13,642 nt of DNA from an uncultured archaeon (GCA_937896495.1 CALBNQ010000239.1:1-13642); one strand, 5' to 3'; numbered from the stretch's first letter, positions 1 through 6,818 are shown. Translations and numbers: made by a program. The notes: generated by a model not told the origin, from the sequence alone.

Positions 1-121
1 GAAAACAACGGTGAAAATAACAAACGAAGGTAAAAAATCGTTTTATTATCAAAGTAAAATTAATGGGGTCAATGTTAGTTATGAAAAAGGAAATTTTCAA
101 GTGAATTTAATTTTTAATTAA
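1..121 (+). CDS. C-terminal end of an unidentified protein (partial)
   Basis: Frame 2 is open from the window edge to a TAA at 119-121 and encodes 39 residues ending in NLIFN. The fragment alternates polar and hydrophobic residues (for example FYYQSKINGVNVSYEKG), which fits beta structure such as the last strands of an extracytoplasmic domain. The rest of the gene lies outside the window, so no family can be assigned. It could also be a chance open frame, but it runs the full available length without a stop while frame 1 closes after ten codons. Confidence 0.5.
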   Translation, partial: KTTVKITNEGKKSFYYQSKINGVNVSYEKGNFQVNLIFN

Positions 122-239
122 CTATATCTTTGGAACGAGAACATTGGCAATGGCACAGATTTCCAAAATACCAACATACCCGCAAAACAATTATGTTAAA
201 AAAATAATTAAAACTATACACGTTTTGCAAAAATAAAAT

Positions 240-272
240 CTAGTGCAATGCATACAAACTAGATAAATGCAT
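240..272 (+). repeat. Direct repeat pair in the promoter of the 292 gene
   Basis: CTAGTGCAATGCAT (240-253) is followed 19 bp later by CTAGATAAATGCAT (259-272), with 11 of 14 bases identical. The second copy holds the best TATA-like stretch (TAGATAAA), about 26 nt before the ATG at 292. Placement of tandem half-sites on and just upstream of the core promoter suggests a regulator-binding site. That role is inference, and in AT-rich DNA some of the match could be chance. Confidence 0.35.
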
Positions 273-291
273 TAGAAAAAAAATTTCACAT

Positions 292-621
292 ATGTCAATA
301 GAGGCACAGTATGATCAATTCATCTCAACAATGAATCAATCTATTGCAAATGTTGATCCATATTTGGCAGTAAAAATCATGTATCTAGAAAGAAAACTTC
401 CTGATGCGTCTCCAAGAGTAGAATTGGATATAGATTACAATGATGGTGTTGATTTGGAAAGAAAACGAGAAATTGTTAGGTTTCGATATGGCTTTCCAAT
501 TCAACCAACAAAACATGGGTTAACTGCAGTAGGACGAATCAATATGGGAATAATTGAAGAATTTGCAAAAGACAAAGATGTAAAATATATCACAGGTAAA
601 GCAAGTCCTTCATCATATTGA
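292..621 (+). CDS. Conserved-looking hypothetical protein, 109 aa
   Basis: A complete 109-residue soluble protein with no signal peptide, membrane segment or cysteine. The N-terminal third (residues 1-35) looks helical and the middle (39-55) is rich in Asp and Glu. The C-terminal part contains RFRYGFPIQPTKHG, which looks like the conserved core of a small domain, followed by a predicted helix (IEEFAKDKD). I do not recognise the family. The ATG is preceded by a TATA-like element at a distance suited to a leaderless transcript. The gene is convergent with the secreted-protein gene that ends at 640, with only 18 bp between them, so it is probably transcribed alone. Confidence 0.7.
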   Translation: MSIEAQYDQFISTMNQSIANVDPYLAVKIMYLERKLPDASPRVELDIDYNDGVDLERKREIVRFRYGFPIQPTKHGLTAVGRINMGIIEEFAKDKDVKYITGKASPSSY

Positions 622-639
622 TTTTTCTTATTTTTCAAA
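622..639. terminator. T-rich convergent terminator region
   Basis: The 18 bp between two convergent stop codons read ATTTTTCTTATTTTTCAA on the + strand. Archaeal RNA polymerase can terminate on T-runs without a hairpin, so this run could end the 292-621 transcript. No inverted repeat is seen. Confidence 0.35.
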
Positions 640-1920
640 TTAGATAATTGGAATAACTCCTGCATTCACCAAAAATTCCATTGCAGTTACAAATTCTTCA
701 TTAGTGATTAATCCTTGTGACCACCAACTAGTATGATTTTGAATCCATGAAGGTATGGAATCATTAGAATTTTCTAAATCGTTATTAATTGAAATTTCAA
801 TAACTCTATAATTTATCATAGATATAATTCCCGTAAGAAATTCCTCATCGGAGAGCAATCCTTGGGACCATAAACTAGCATCATGTTTTATCCAATCAGG
901 AATGAATTGTTCAGATGGAGATGTAACATTTGGATCAAACCCTTTTACAATTAGATTACCATCTGCTTGTTCATGAAGATAAAAGGAAACATGCCAATTT
1001 CCCCACTCATCCATACTCTGAATTGATTTAATGGGTTTTTTTTCTAAAAATACCTGGAATTTTTCATCATCAGAATAACGTGGAAACTCAAAATTTATGA
1101 AATATTCAGGTAATGGCCAACCTTGATTTAACCAAAAAGATAATTCTTTTCCTGATGTATCAAATTCAGGATATGAAATCAAAACTCCAGAATCATATCG
1201 AATATCAAAGGTTTCACCATTTCTTTGAGTATTTAGTACAATTACAGTATCAGTTCCTATTGCAAAACAACTGTAATACCATACCTTATCTGCAACAGAA
1301 GTATCAGGATACATCGAGAACTCTCTAATTTCACCAGGTTTGAAATTAATAATTGGCAGAGTACTTTTTCCCATATCCAACGTTTCATCATCATATCCAT
1401 GAATTATTGCAAGAATATCTACATCAGATATGGTCTCAGTTCCTGAATTAATTATACGTCCAGTAAGGTGTCCGTCATCATGCACGATTAAGGTTTTATC
1501 GTAAATTACATCTATGAGAATATCATTTGTAATAGTTTTTTGAAATGAAATTTTAGCAGGTTCAAGTATTGGTGAGATATCTGAAATTTCGGGAAATTTA
1601 ATTTTGAACGGAATTTCATTTCCAGAAACTAATGGAGGGAGTTGAATAGTTCTAGTAATCTTTTGTGAATCATTAGTTATGGGAATTGATACTGTAGGAA
1701 TTATTGAATAATCTAAATTATTTTTTACATTACCCACTACTGTAAAAATTCCAGTTGAATCAAAAAACCCCACATACTCATGAGATGGAATAAAAACATC
1801 CACAGGTTCAGACACATCTTTTGGTTTATCCCATACATCAGCATTAGCAGATGGAGTAATTATGATAAATGTAAAAATTGTAAATACCAATAGATATGCA
1901 AATGAGGTATTTTTAGACAT
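640..1920 (-). CDS. Secreted protein with two C-terminal Trp-rich repeats
   Basis: A 426-residue exported protein. Residues 1-27 form a Sec signal peptide: a hydrophobic stretch over about 8-22, then a cleavage-type ANA before Asp28. The middle (about 40-330) is mostly predicted beta structure, with segments such as GRIINSGTETISDVDILAI resembling the Ig-like/FxLYD-type folds of secreted archaeal proteins. The C-terminus carries two 37-residue repeats, 340-376 and 389-425. Each starts IPxWI, continues SxWSQGLxxxEEF, and ends in a hydrophobic helix with VI. I know this repeat from many secreted or cell-surface Nitrososphaerota proteins, where its role is unclear; attachment to the envelope is a guess. 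No catalytic motif is visible. It is probably monocistronic. Confidence 0.75.
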   Translation of the reverse strand: MSKNTSFAYLLVFTIFTFIIITPSANADVWDKPKDVSEPVDVFIPSHEYVGFFDSTGIFTVVGNVKNNLDYSIIPTVSIPITNDSQKITRTIQLPPLVSGNEIPFKIKFPEISDISPILEPAKISFQKTITNDILIDVIYDKTLIVHDDGHLTGRIINSGTETISDVDILAIIHGYDDETLDMGKSTLPIINFKPGEIREFSMYPDTSVADKVWYYSCFAIGTDTVIVLNTQRNGETFDIRYDSGVLISYPEFDTSGKELSFWLNQGWPLPEYFINFEFPRYSDDEKFQVFLEKKPIKSIQSMDEWGNWHVSFYLHEQADGNLIVKGFDPNVTSPSEQFIPDWIKHDASLWSQGLLSDEEFLTGIISMINYRVIEISINNDLENSNDSIPSWIQNHTSWWSQGLITNEEFVTAMEFLVNAGVIPII

Positions 1921-1960
1921 GATATAATTTGAAAATACCTATTAACTATTTTGGTGTTTT

Positions 1961-1973
1961 CATAAATATATTC
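1961..1973 (-). promoter_or_regulatory. TATA box of the secreted-protein gene
   Basis: On the minus strand this reads GAATATATTTATG, centred about 47 nt before the ATG at 1920, which predicts a leader of about 20 nt. The same core (AATATATTTATG) recurs before the membrane-protein gene at 7984. Confidence 0.45.
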
Positions 1974-2007
1974 AAATTTTAATTTTAGAATCAATTTGGG
2001 AATTATG

Positions 2008-2015
2008 TTAAATAG
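2008..2015 (+). promoter_or_regulatory. TATA-like box of the nine-cysteine small gene
   Basis: TTAAATAG lies about 25 nt before the ATG at 2036, the spacing expected for a leaderless archaeal transcript. It supports the small ORF being expressed. Confidence 0.4.
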
Positions 2016-2035
2016 ATTTTCAGAGTAAGTGATTC

Positions 2036-2182
2036 ATGAAGTGTTTAGATTGTAATCATGAAAAAGGAAAATGCACTTGTTTGTGTTGTTGCTCTATTTC
2101 TCAAATTGGATGTCCTTCATGTATTTTACCTGTATTAGGGTACAGGCAGGTCAAAAAGATCATTAGAAAATTGAAAAAATAA
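2036..2182 (+). CDS. Cysteine-rich mini-protein, 48 aa, putative metal binder
   Basis: ATG at 2036 to TAA at 2180-2182 encodes 48 residues with nine cysteines: C3, C6, C13, C15, C17, C18, C19, C26 and C29. The order is a CxxC pair, a dense CTCLCCC cluster, and a second CxxC (CPSC). The last dozen residues are basic (RQVKKIIRKLKK) and could bind nucleic acid or membrane phosphate. The two CxxC pairs suggest one zinc site of zinc-ribbon type, and the central cluster could hold further thiolate-bound metal such as Cu(I) or Zn. The ORF has its own TATA-like box and is convergent with the universal stress gene, 14 bp away. I know no named family for it. Nine cysteines in 48 codons of AT-rich DNA are unlikely by chance. 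Confidence 0.65.
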   Translation: MKCLDCNHEKGKCTCLCCCSISQIGCPSCILPVLGYRQVKKIIRKLKK

Positions 2183-2196
2183 AATAAAAAATTAGA

Positions 2197-2619
2197 TTAT
2201 TTTACAATCAAAACAGGTACTTTTGCTTTGTGAATTACATAGTGTGATGTACTTCCCAAGAACATTTCTTTTGAAGAACTCATTCCTCTAGCACCAATTA
2301 CTACGATATCAAATTTACCTTTATCAATTTCACTTACAATTGATTGACCAATTTTACCACCGCTTGTTTTGTATTTGAACGAGACTCCTGCTTGTTGTAC
2401 TTTTTTCATTGCAGGACCAACAGATTTGATTGCTTTCTTTTGTGCTTCATCTTTCATTTTTTGTGTATATTTTATTCCAGCAGCTACTGGTAGATGAAAT
2501 ACATATAGTGCTGTAATTTCAGCACCTGAAGGTTTTGCAATATCTATAGCACGAGCAATTCCCCTTAGAGAATTATTAGAGCCATCTACAGGAACCAAAA
2601 TTTTGTAAATTTTTGCCAT
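2197..2619 (-). CDS. Universal stress protein (UspA family)
   Basis: A single-domain cytoplasmic UspA protein of 140 residues, the usual length. The first strand KILVPVDGSNNS (6-17) carries the family's conserved Asp12, followed by a helix and the strand AEITALYVFH. The ATP-binding signature G-x2-G-x9-G-S is intact: G109, G112, then G122 and S123. This places it among the nucleotide-binding UspA/MJ0577-like members, which usually form dimers. The final strand VPVLIVK closes the Rossmann-like fold. Archaeal nitrifiers carry many such paralogues and the specific stress or client cannot be read from sequence. It has its own TATA box and is separated by 127 bp from the ThDP-enzyme gene upstream, so it is likely transcribed independently. 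Confidence 0.92.
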   Translation of the reverse strand: MAKIYKILVPVDGSNNSLRGIARAIDIAKPSGAEITALYVFHLPVAAGIKYTQKMKDEAQKKAIKSVGPAMKKVQQAGVSFKYKTSGGKIGQSIVSEIDKGKFDIVVIGARGMSSSKEMFLGSTSHYVIHKAKVPVLIVK

Positions 2620-2640
2620 AATGAAATTTCATAAATTCTA

Positions 2641-2651
2641 AATATAAGAAT
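2641..2651 (-). promoter_or_regulatory. TATA box of the universal stress gene
   Basis: The minus strand reads ATTCTTATATT, centred about 26 nt before the ATG at 2619, predicting a leaderless transcript. Confidence 0.5.
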
Positions 2652-2746
2652 TTGGTAAATATTCAATTATTGAACATTGAAAAATTATATTTTTAAAACA
2701 AGTACAACAAAAATTTTCAAGAGGTATTTTTCTGTAAAACAAATTA

Positions 2747-4423
2747 CTACTTACCAGGTAAATCACAGTATTCATCATTAAGTAAAATAGCATTTCTTGA
2801 ATAATCCACATTGACTGCAATTACTATAGGACCACCAGTAGCATGCGTTGCTTTCTCAAAAATATGCTCGAATTCTTTAGTTGAATTCACTTTAAATCCA
2901 GTTGCACCAAAACTTTCAGCTAATTTTACAAAATCAGGATTACTGAATTTTGTAAATCCAGTTTTACCAAACTCCATTTTTTGCTTTAATGCAATTAATC
3001 CATATTCTTCATCAACCCAAACCACGATAATTATGGGTAATTTCAAACGTACAGCAGTCTCTAATTCTTGTACATTCATTAAAAATGCACCATCACCACA
3101 CATAGAAACAATATTTTTTTCAGGATGTACAATTTGTGCAGCAATTGCACCAGGTAATGAAAAACCCATCGAGCAAAAGCCGTTAGGAATTATGCAAGTA
3201 TTTGGAAAATACGTGTTGTAAATTTTTGAAATCCATAATTTATGGACACCAACATCAGAAAGAACAATATCTCTATAACCCAAAATTTTTCTTACTGTTG
3301 TAACTAATTTTTCAGGTTTTATTGGATATGAGGTATCCTCTTTATATTCAGATATTTTATGCGATACTTCTGTTTTTATTTTTTTGAACAATTCAGGTAT
3401 ATCACGGAACGGAAAACAAGTAATACCAGGATCTCTTTGTTTTTCTTTTTCTAATTCAGATAAAATCAAATCAATACTCAATTCAATGTCTGCTGCAATT
3501 TCTACAGTAGGAGGATAGTACGTATCAGTTTCAGCTGGGGTAAAATCAATGTGGAGTATTTTTTTATCCAATGAATGATTCCAAAACTTTGGACTGTATT
3601 CTACCAAATCATATCCTATTGCAATAACTAAATCAGATTCTTTCATTGCCAATAATGCATGGTCTGCTTCTTTAATCCCGATTGTTTGTAAATGACGTGG
3701 AGATTTATCAGAAATTACACCTTTTGCCATGAATGTATTCATTGAACAAATTCCAGTTAGTTCAACTAATTTTCGTACATAAAATGTTGCATTTTCTCGA
3801 ATACAACCATTACCTACAAGGATAAGTGGTTTTTTTGCATTCAAAATTAGTTGTACTGCTTTTTTTATCAAAAACATGTTAGCAGGTGAACGTAATGTTT
3901 CAGTTGGAGTGATGGGTAAAATATCAGAATTCATTTTTGCAATATCTTGAGGTAATTCAATGTGAGTTGCACCTACTTTTTCTTCAAGTGAAATTTTAAA
4001 TGAACGCCTAATAACTTCGGGAATACTATCTGTACTTCGGATAGACCAATTCCATTTTGTGATTGGTTTGAACATGGTGATTACATCCATGTTTTGGTGT
4101 GATTCTTTGTGTAGTGAATTTACACTAGTTTGACCAGTTATTGCCAGTACTTTGGATCTATCCATGTTTGCATTTGCAATTCCAGTTGTCAGATTTGTAG
4201 CCCCCGGTCCCAAAGTTGCAAGACATACCCCCACCTTTTTGGTTAATCTCCCATATACATCAGCCATAAATGCTGCAGATTGTTCGTGTCTAGTTAGAAT
4301 AAATTGTATCTTAGAGGTTAGTAAAGACATCATCATGTCTGCATTTTCCTCACCAGGAATACCAAAGATGTAATCCACACCTTCTGATTCAAGGCACCTT
4401 ACAAACAAATCAGATGCTTTCAA
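2747..4423 (-). CDS. Acetolactate synthase-like ThDP-dependent enzyme (AlsS type)
   Basis: A 558-residue thiamine-diphosphate enzyme with the three usual domains. The PYR domain (about 1-165) has the catalytic Glu47 in TRHEQ and the GPGATNL loop. The central domain spans about 180-330. The PP domain (about 370-545) has GDG at 443-445 and a metal-site Asp at 471. IGYDLVEYSPKFWN (269-282) and VVWVDEEYG (467-475) match the FAD-independent catabolic acetolactate synthase AlsS better than the FAD-containing IlvB enzymes. The expected reaction is condensation of two pyruvates to acetolactate. No IlvN regulatory subunit lies nearby, which also fits AlsS. The start is TTG at 4423: an in-frame TGA sits five codons upstream, and KASDLFVRCLESEGV is the normal N-terminus. 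Another 2-oxo-acid decarboxylase or ligase activity cannot be excluded. Confidence 0.88.
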   Translation of the reverse strand: MKASDLFVRCLESEGVDYIFGIPGEENADMMMSLLTSKIQFILTRHEQSAAFMADVYGRLTKKVGVCLATLGPGATNLTTGIANANMDRSKVLAITGQTSVNSLHKESHQNMDVITMFKPITKWNWSIRSTDSIPEVIRRSFKISLEEKVGATHIELPQDIAKMNSDILPITPTETLRSPANMFLIKKAVQLILNAKKPLILVGNGCIRENATFYVRKLVELTGICSMNTFMAKGVISDKSPRHLQTIGIKEADHALLAMKESDLVIAIGYDLVEYSPKFWNHSLDKKILHIDFTPAETDTYYPPTVEIAADIELSIDLILSELEKEKQRDPGITCFPFRDIPELFKKIKTEVSHKISEYKEDTSYPIKPEKLVTTVRKILGYRDIVLSDVGVHKLWISKIYNTYFPNTCIIPNGFCSMGFSLPGAIAAQIVHPEKNIVSMCGDGAFLMNVQELETAVRLKLPIIIVVWVDEEYGLIALKQKMEFGKTGFTKFSNPDFVKLAESFGATGFKVNSTKEFEHIFEKATHATGGPIVIAVNVDYSRNAILLNDEYCDLPGK

Positions 4424-4446
4424 GATATCATAAATTCAGAATTTAT

Positions 4447-4456
4447 TCCATATAGT
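4447..4456 (-). promoter_or_regulatory. TATA box of the ThDP-enzyme gene
   Basis: The minus strand reads AACTATATGG, centred about 29 nt before the TTG start. It supports the TTG as the start of a nearly leaderless transcript. Confidence 0.45.
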
Positions 4457-4570
4457 TATTTTACCAATTTCAGTTGACATGAGAATTAATTTTACTTAAG
4501 AAAATCAAACAAAAATTTCTACAAATATTTAAAATAGTTTGAAATAAAAAATAGACAAATCATTCATGGT

Positions 4571-4582
4571 CTTTTTATGTAA
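4571..4582 (+). promoter_or_regulatory. TATA-like box before the 26-codon ORF
   Basis: CTTTTTATGTAA is centred about 25 nt before the ATG at 4601, the right distance for a leaderless transcript. It could equally drive a non-coding or leader RNA running toward the 4736 gene. Confidence 0.3.
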
Positions 4583-4600
4583 AATTACACAACAATAATT

Positions 4601-4681
4601 ATGAAAAATACTGAAAGAACATTAACTTGGGAAGACCTTTCGGGATTGTCTTTTCTAGTTACAGATGAATCTGGGAATTGA
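4601..4681 (+). CDS. Possible 26-residue small protein
   Basis: ATG at 4601 to TGA at 4679-4681 encodes 26 residues starting MKNTERTLTWEDL and ending VTDESGN. It is amphipathic and acidic, with no cysteine. The supporting evidence is the TATA-like element at leaderless spacing and the lack of any other gene in this stretch. At this length a chance ORF is quite possible. It could also be a leader peptide or part of a 5' region of the regulator gene that follows 54 bp later. Conservation in related genomes would decide. Confidence 0.35.
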   Translation: MKNTERTLTWEDLSGLSFLVTDESGN

Positions 4682-4735
4682 GTAACAAGAAAACTCTCTT
4701 TTCTGATTGGTTTTGATAGATTGTTTGTATAATTT

Positions 4736-5476
4736 TTGGAATTTTACGAAAATCAAATATGGTGGCATAATTTGTGCCTATTCATGGATGGAGTAGATGT
4801 TGAGATTTTATGGACTTTAAAACAAACTGAAACTCATTATCTAAAGGAATTAGATATTCGAAAAAATAATCCTAAACTGACTGAAAGTGAAGAATTAGAA
4901 GCAAAACTTCGTTATTTAGAAGAGGGAAGATACATTGAGGCAGTGCCAGCAGTATTTGGTTCTGGGCATATCCTAAAAAAAGCAGGAAATGATTTGTTTT
5001 GGAATGCTAATGTAAAAAAACAGATTCTAAGTTTTCTATACATCGATAATTATGATTTGAGTGATCTAAGTAGATTGACAAATAAAAAATCTGAAATAAT
5101 TTCAAATCTTATTGAATCATTAGAAAAACAACAAATTCCACTAGTTGAAAAATCATCAAATAATATGTTCGCAATTACGTCATCAGGTGAAGAATACATC
5201 AAAGATAATTTCAAACAATCCCCAGTAAACATAGAGTCATTTAGTCAAATCAAGATTGGACAAATAAACATCAAAAATTTTGAAACAAAAATTGATGAAT
5301 TAATCCTCCAGGTAAATAAAGAACCTAATTTATCAAAAGAACAAAAAACCACTTTCAAGGAAAAATTAACGGATTTAAAAAATTCTTGGCTAGAGACTGA
5401 AAAGTTTGGACAGCCATTATCTGCACAATTAACAACGTCTGCATTAAAGGAATTATTCCCAAAATCACCTGTTTAA
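4736..5476 (+). CDS. Probable winged-helix DNA-binding protein
   Basis: A soluble protein of up to 246 residues that reads like a tandem winged-helix transcription factor. Residues about 18-88 (DVEILWTLKQTETHYLKEL onward) and about 92-158 (KKQILSFLYIDNYDLSDLS, a recognition-helix-like stretch, then a wing ending in MFAITSSGEEYI) each fit a helix-turn-helix with a wing. Residues about 180-222 are a charged helix with coiled-coil character, suggesting dimerisation. I cannot assign a named family or targets. The start is uncertain. TTG at 4736 is the most upstream in-frame option, but the element TTTGTATAATTT just before it would place transcription near 4755, favouring the in-frame ATG at 4784 (residue 17). 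It converges with the rhodanese gene. Confidence 0.65.
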   Translation: MEFYENQIWWHNLCLFMDGVDVEILWTLKQTETHYLKELDIRKNNPKLTESEELEAKLRYLEEGRYIEAVPAVFGSGHILKKAGNDLFWNANVKKQILSFLYIDNYDLSDLSRLTNKKSEIISNLIESLEKQQIPLVEKSSNNMFAITSSGEEYIKDNFKQSPVNIESFSQIKIGQINIKNFETKIDELILQVNKEPNLSKEQKTTFKEKLTDLKNSWLETEKFGQPLSAQLTTSALKELFPKSPV

Positions 5477-5539
5477 AAATTAATTATAAAATAATATTTC
5501 TAAAAATTAAAGTTGTAAATTATTGTAGAATAATTTGGA

Positions 5540-6715
5540 TTAATTATCATCCATATCATCATGACAATCATCTTCACAATCCATGTCACCATGTTTCATT
5601 TTATCATGATCCATCTCATCATGATTCATTCCTTCACAGGATTCATTGTTATGTTTCATCTCATCATGTTCCATTCCTTCATGATCCATTCCTTCATGAT
5701 CCATTCCTTCATGATCCATTCCTTCACAATCCATATCACCATGTTTCATCTCATCATGATTCATTCCTTCATGTTTCATTTCACCATGATTCATTCCAGA
5801 CATATGTTCAGACATGTCCATTTTTTCCATCTTTGTTATCATCATAGATATTTTTTCTAGGAATTCTTCTTGTTGTGTATCATCCATAGATTGCCACATT
5901 TGAGACATTTGAGATTGATGATTCATATGAATTTCATCCATCTTTTCAAACATTTTATCTAATTCTGATGTATCTTCATAAACATCCCATGCCTTGATTC
6001 CACCTTCAAGAACCTGAAAATCAATATCATTTTGAGCAAGTGCATAAGTTGCAATCGTTGCTCTATTACCTGAACCACAAATTACGATTACTGGTTTATC
6101 AGTTGGAATGTCATTCATTCCGTTAATTTCAAAAATTTCAGATAATGGTATATTTACACTGGATTCAATTTTAGTTACGTCAATTTCTTCAGGTTCTCTA
6201 ACATCAAGTAAGTATAGGTCTTCATTTGCAGATATTTTCAATGATAATTCTTCAGAATTGATAGTTTTTGCACTAGTTGTAGTTGTCAATTCTTTATTCC
6301 AATTATCTAAACCGCTTTCCAAAAAGTATGTCTTGATTCCTTCATTTGACATTTTTTTTGCAATGTATTTTGCATGCACTCCATCACTGTCCACTAGAAC
6401 AAGTTTTTTGTCAGATGTAAAGTCAGGTAATTTTTTCTGTATGGTGCTGATTCTTTTATCAAGTGTATCCCCATACAAATAATCAACTGACGAGCCAGGA
6501 ATGTGTCCTGCAGAATATTTTGATTCATCTCTAATATCTACAATAAAAATTTCATTGTTTTGTAATTTTTCATAAACAGTATTTGCATCCAAAGCATATT
6601 GATTTTCTAAGGGTTGAATGTCTTGAGTGGAATTCATTGAACTACCAATTAAAATTCCTGCAATTACAGATACAATTACTGCAACTCCAATAATTATGAT
6701 CTGTTGAGATTGCAT
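5540..6715 (-). CDS. Membrane-anchored double rhodanese with Met/His-rich tail
   Basis: A 391-residue fusion. Residues 5-25 form one hydrophobic helix, an N-terminal anchor or uncleaved signal, which puts the rest outside the membrane. Two rhodanese domains follow. Domain 1 (about 43-142) has Asp109 where the catalytic Cys should be, so it is predicted inactive, as in the first half of classical thiosulfate sulfurtransferases. Domain 2 (about 150-246) has the intact loop C213-GSGNR and should carry a persulfide. Residues 261-391 are an unusual tail rich in Met, His, Asp and Glu, with repeats of MDHEG and two copies of MKHGDMDCE, plus four Cys residues (330, 360, 380, 384). Such Met/His-rich tails are typical of copper-binding proteins. 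Sulfur transfer combined with copper handling at the cell surface is inference. A TATA box lies 25 nt upstream. Confidence 0.88.
   Translation of the reverse strand: MQSQQIIIIGVAVIVSVIAGILIGSSMNSTQDIQPLENQYALDANTVYEKLQNNEIFIVDIRDESKYSAGHIPGSSVDYLYGDTLDKRISTIQKKLPDFTSDKKLVLVDSDGVHAKYIAKKMSNEGIKTYFLESGLDNWNKELTTTTSAKTINSEELSLKISANEDLYLLDVREPEEIDVTKIESSVNIPLSEIFEINGMNDIPTDKPVIVICGSGNRATIATYALAQNDIDFQVLEGGIKAWDVYEDTSELDKMFEKMDEIHMNHQSQMSQMWQSMDDTQQEEFLEKISMMITKMEKMDMSEHMSGMNHGEMKHEGMNHDEMKHGDMDCEGMDHEGMDHEGMDHEGMEHDEMKHNNESCEGMNHDEMDHDKMKHGDMDCEDDCHDDMDDN
5671..5730 (-). repeat. 15-bp tandem repeat coding for MDHEG units
   Basis: On the + strand CCATTCCTTCATGAT is repeated perfectly three times (5671-5715), followed by a partial fourth copy (5716-5730, ending ACAAT instead of ATGAT). 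On the coding strand each unit adds five residues of the Met/His-rich tail without changing frame. Near-perfect identity at DNA level points to recent copy-number change by slippage. Confidence 0.85.
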
Positions 6716-6733
6716 GGATTCAAACCTGAAAAA

Positions 6734-6745
6734 TTATTATAAAAA
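6734..6745 (-). promoter_or_regulatory. TATA box of the rhodanese gene
   Basis: The minus strand reads TTTTTATAATAA, centred about 25 nt before the ATG at 6715, predicting a leaderless transcript. It shares the 103-bp divergent spacer with the promoter of the 6819 gene. Confidence 0.5.
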
Positions 6746-6793
6746 CCTTCAATATTTTATCAAATTCAAATGTGAGTAATAGAATATGGTATG

Positions 6794-6803
6794 TATACTA
6801 TAA
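6794..6803 (+). promoter_or_regulatory. TATA box of the 6819 gene
   Basis: TATACTATAA ends 15 nt before the GTG at 6819 and is centred about 21 nt upstream of it. This supports GTG as the translation start of a leaderless or nearly leaderless transcript. Confidence 0.5.
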
Positions 6804-6818
6804 CCGTCCATAAATCAT

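Larger units (their letters stand above)
4424..4735. other. 312-bp divergent intergenic region
   Basis: This separates the ThDP-enzyme gene (-) from the winged-helix gene (+). It holds the TATA box of the former at 4447-4456, a possible 26-codon ORF at 4601-4681 with its own TATA-like box, and the element TTTGTATAATTT at about 4724-4735. No tRNA, hairpin of note or longer reading frame was found. Confidence 0.5.

Noticed and set aside
122..239. Possible tRNA or small RNA, and a 19-codon minus-strand ORF, before the 292 gene
   Set aside because: No cloverleaf arms or T-loop consensus are present, and the ORF is too short and has no promoter signal.
2638..2820. A 60-codon - strand ORF past the ThDP enzyme
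   Set aside because: It overlaps the end of that gene in another frame and covers the promoter of the universal stress gene; its composition is that of AT-rich noncoding DNA.
2811..3221. A 136-codon + strand ORF
   Set aside because: It lies fully inside the PP domain coding region of the ThDP enzyme on the other strand, whose motifs are intact; it is a shadow frame.
5671..5730. Short tandem repeats considered as a CRISPR array
   Set aside because: Units are 15 bp and contiguous with no spacers, and they lie in a coding frame.
5561..5860. A 99-codon + strand ORF rich in Ile, His, Phe and Met
   Set aside because: It is the antisense of the repeat-rich Met/His tail of the rhodanese gene; its repetitive composition follows from the 15-bp repeats.
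6108..6482. A 124-codon + strand ORF
   Set aside because: It is antisense to the two rhodanese domains and has no domain of its own.
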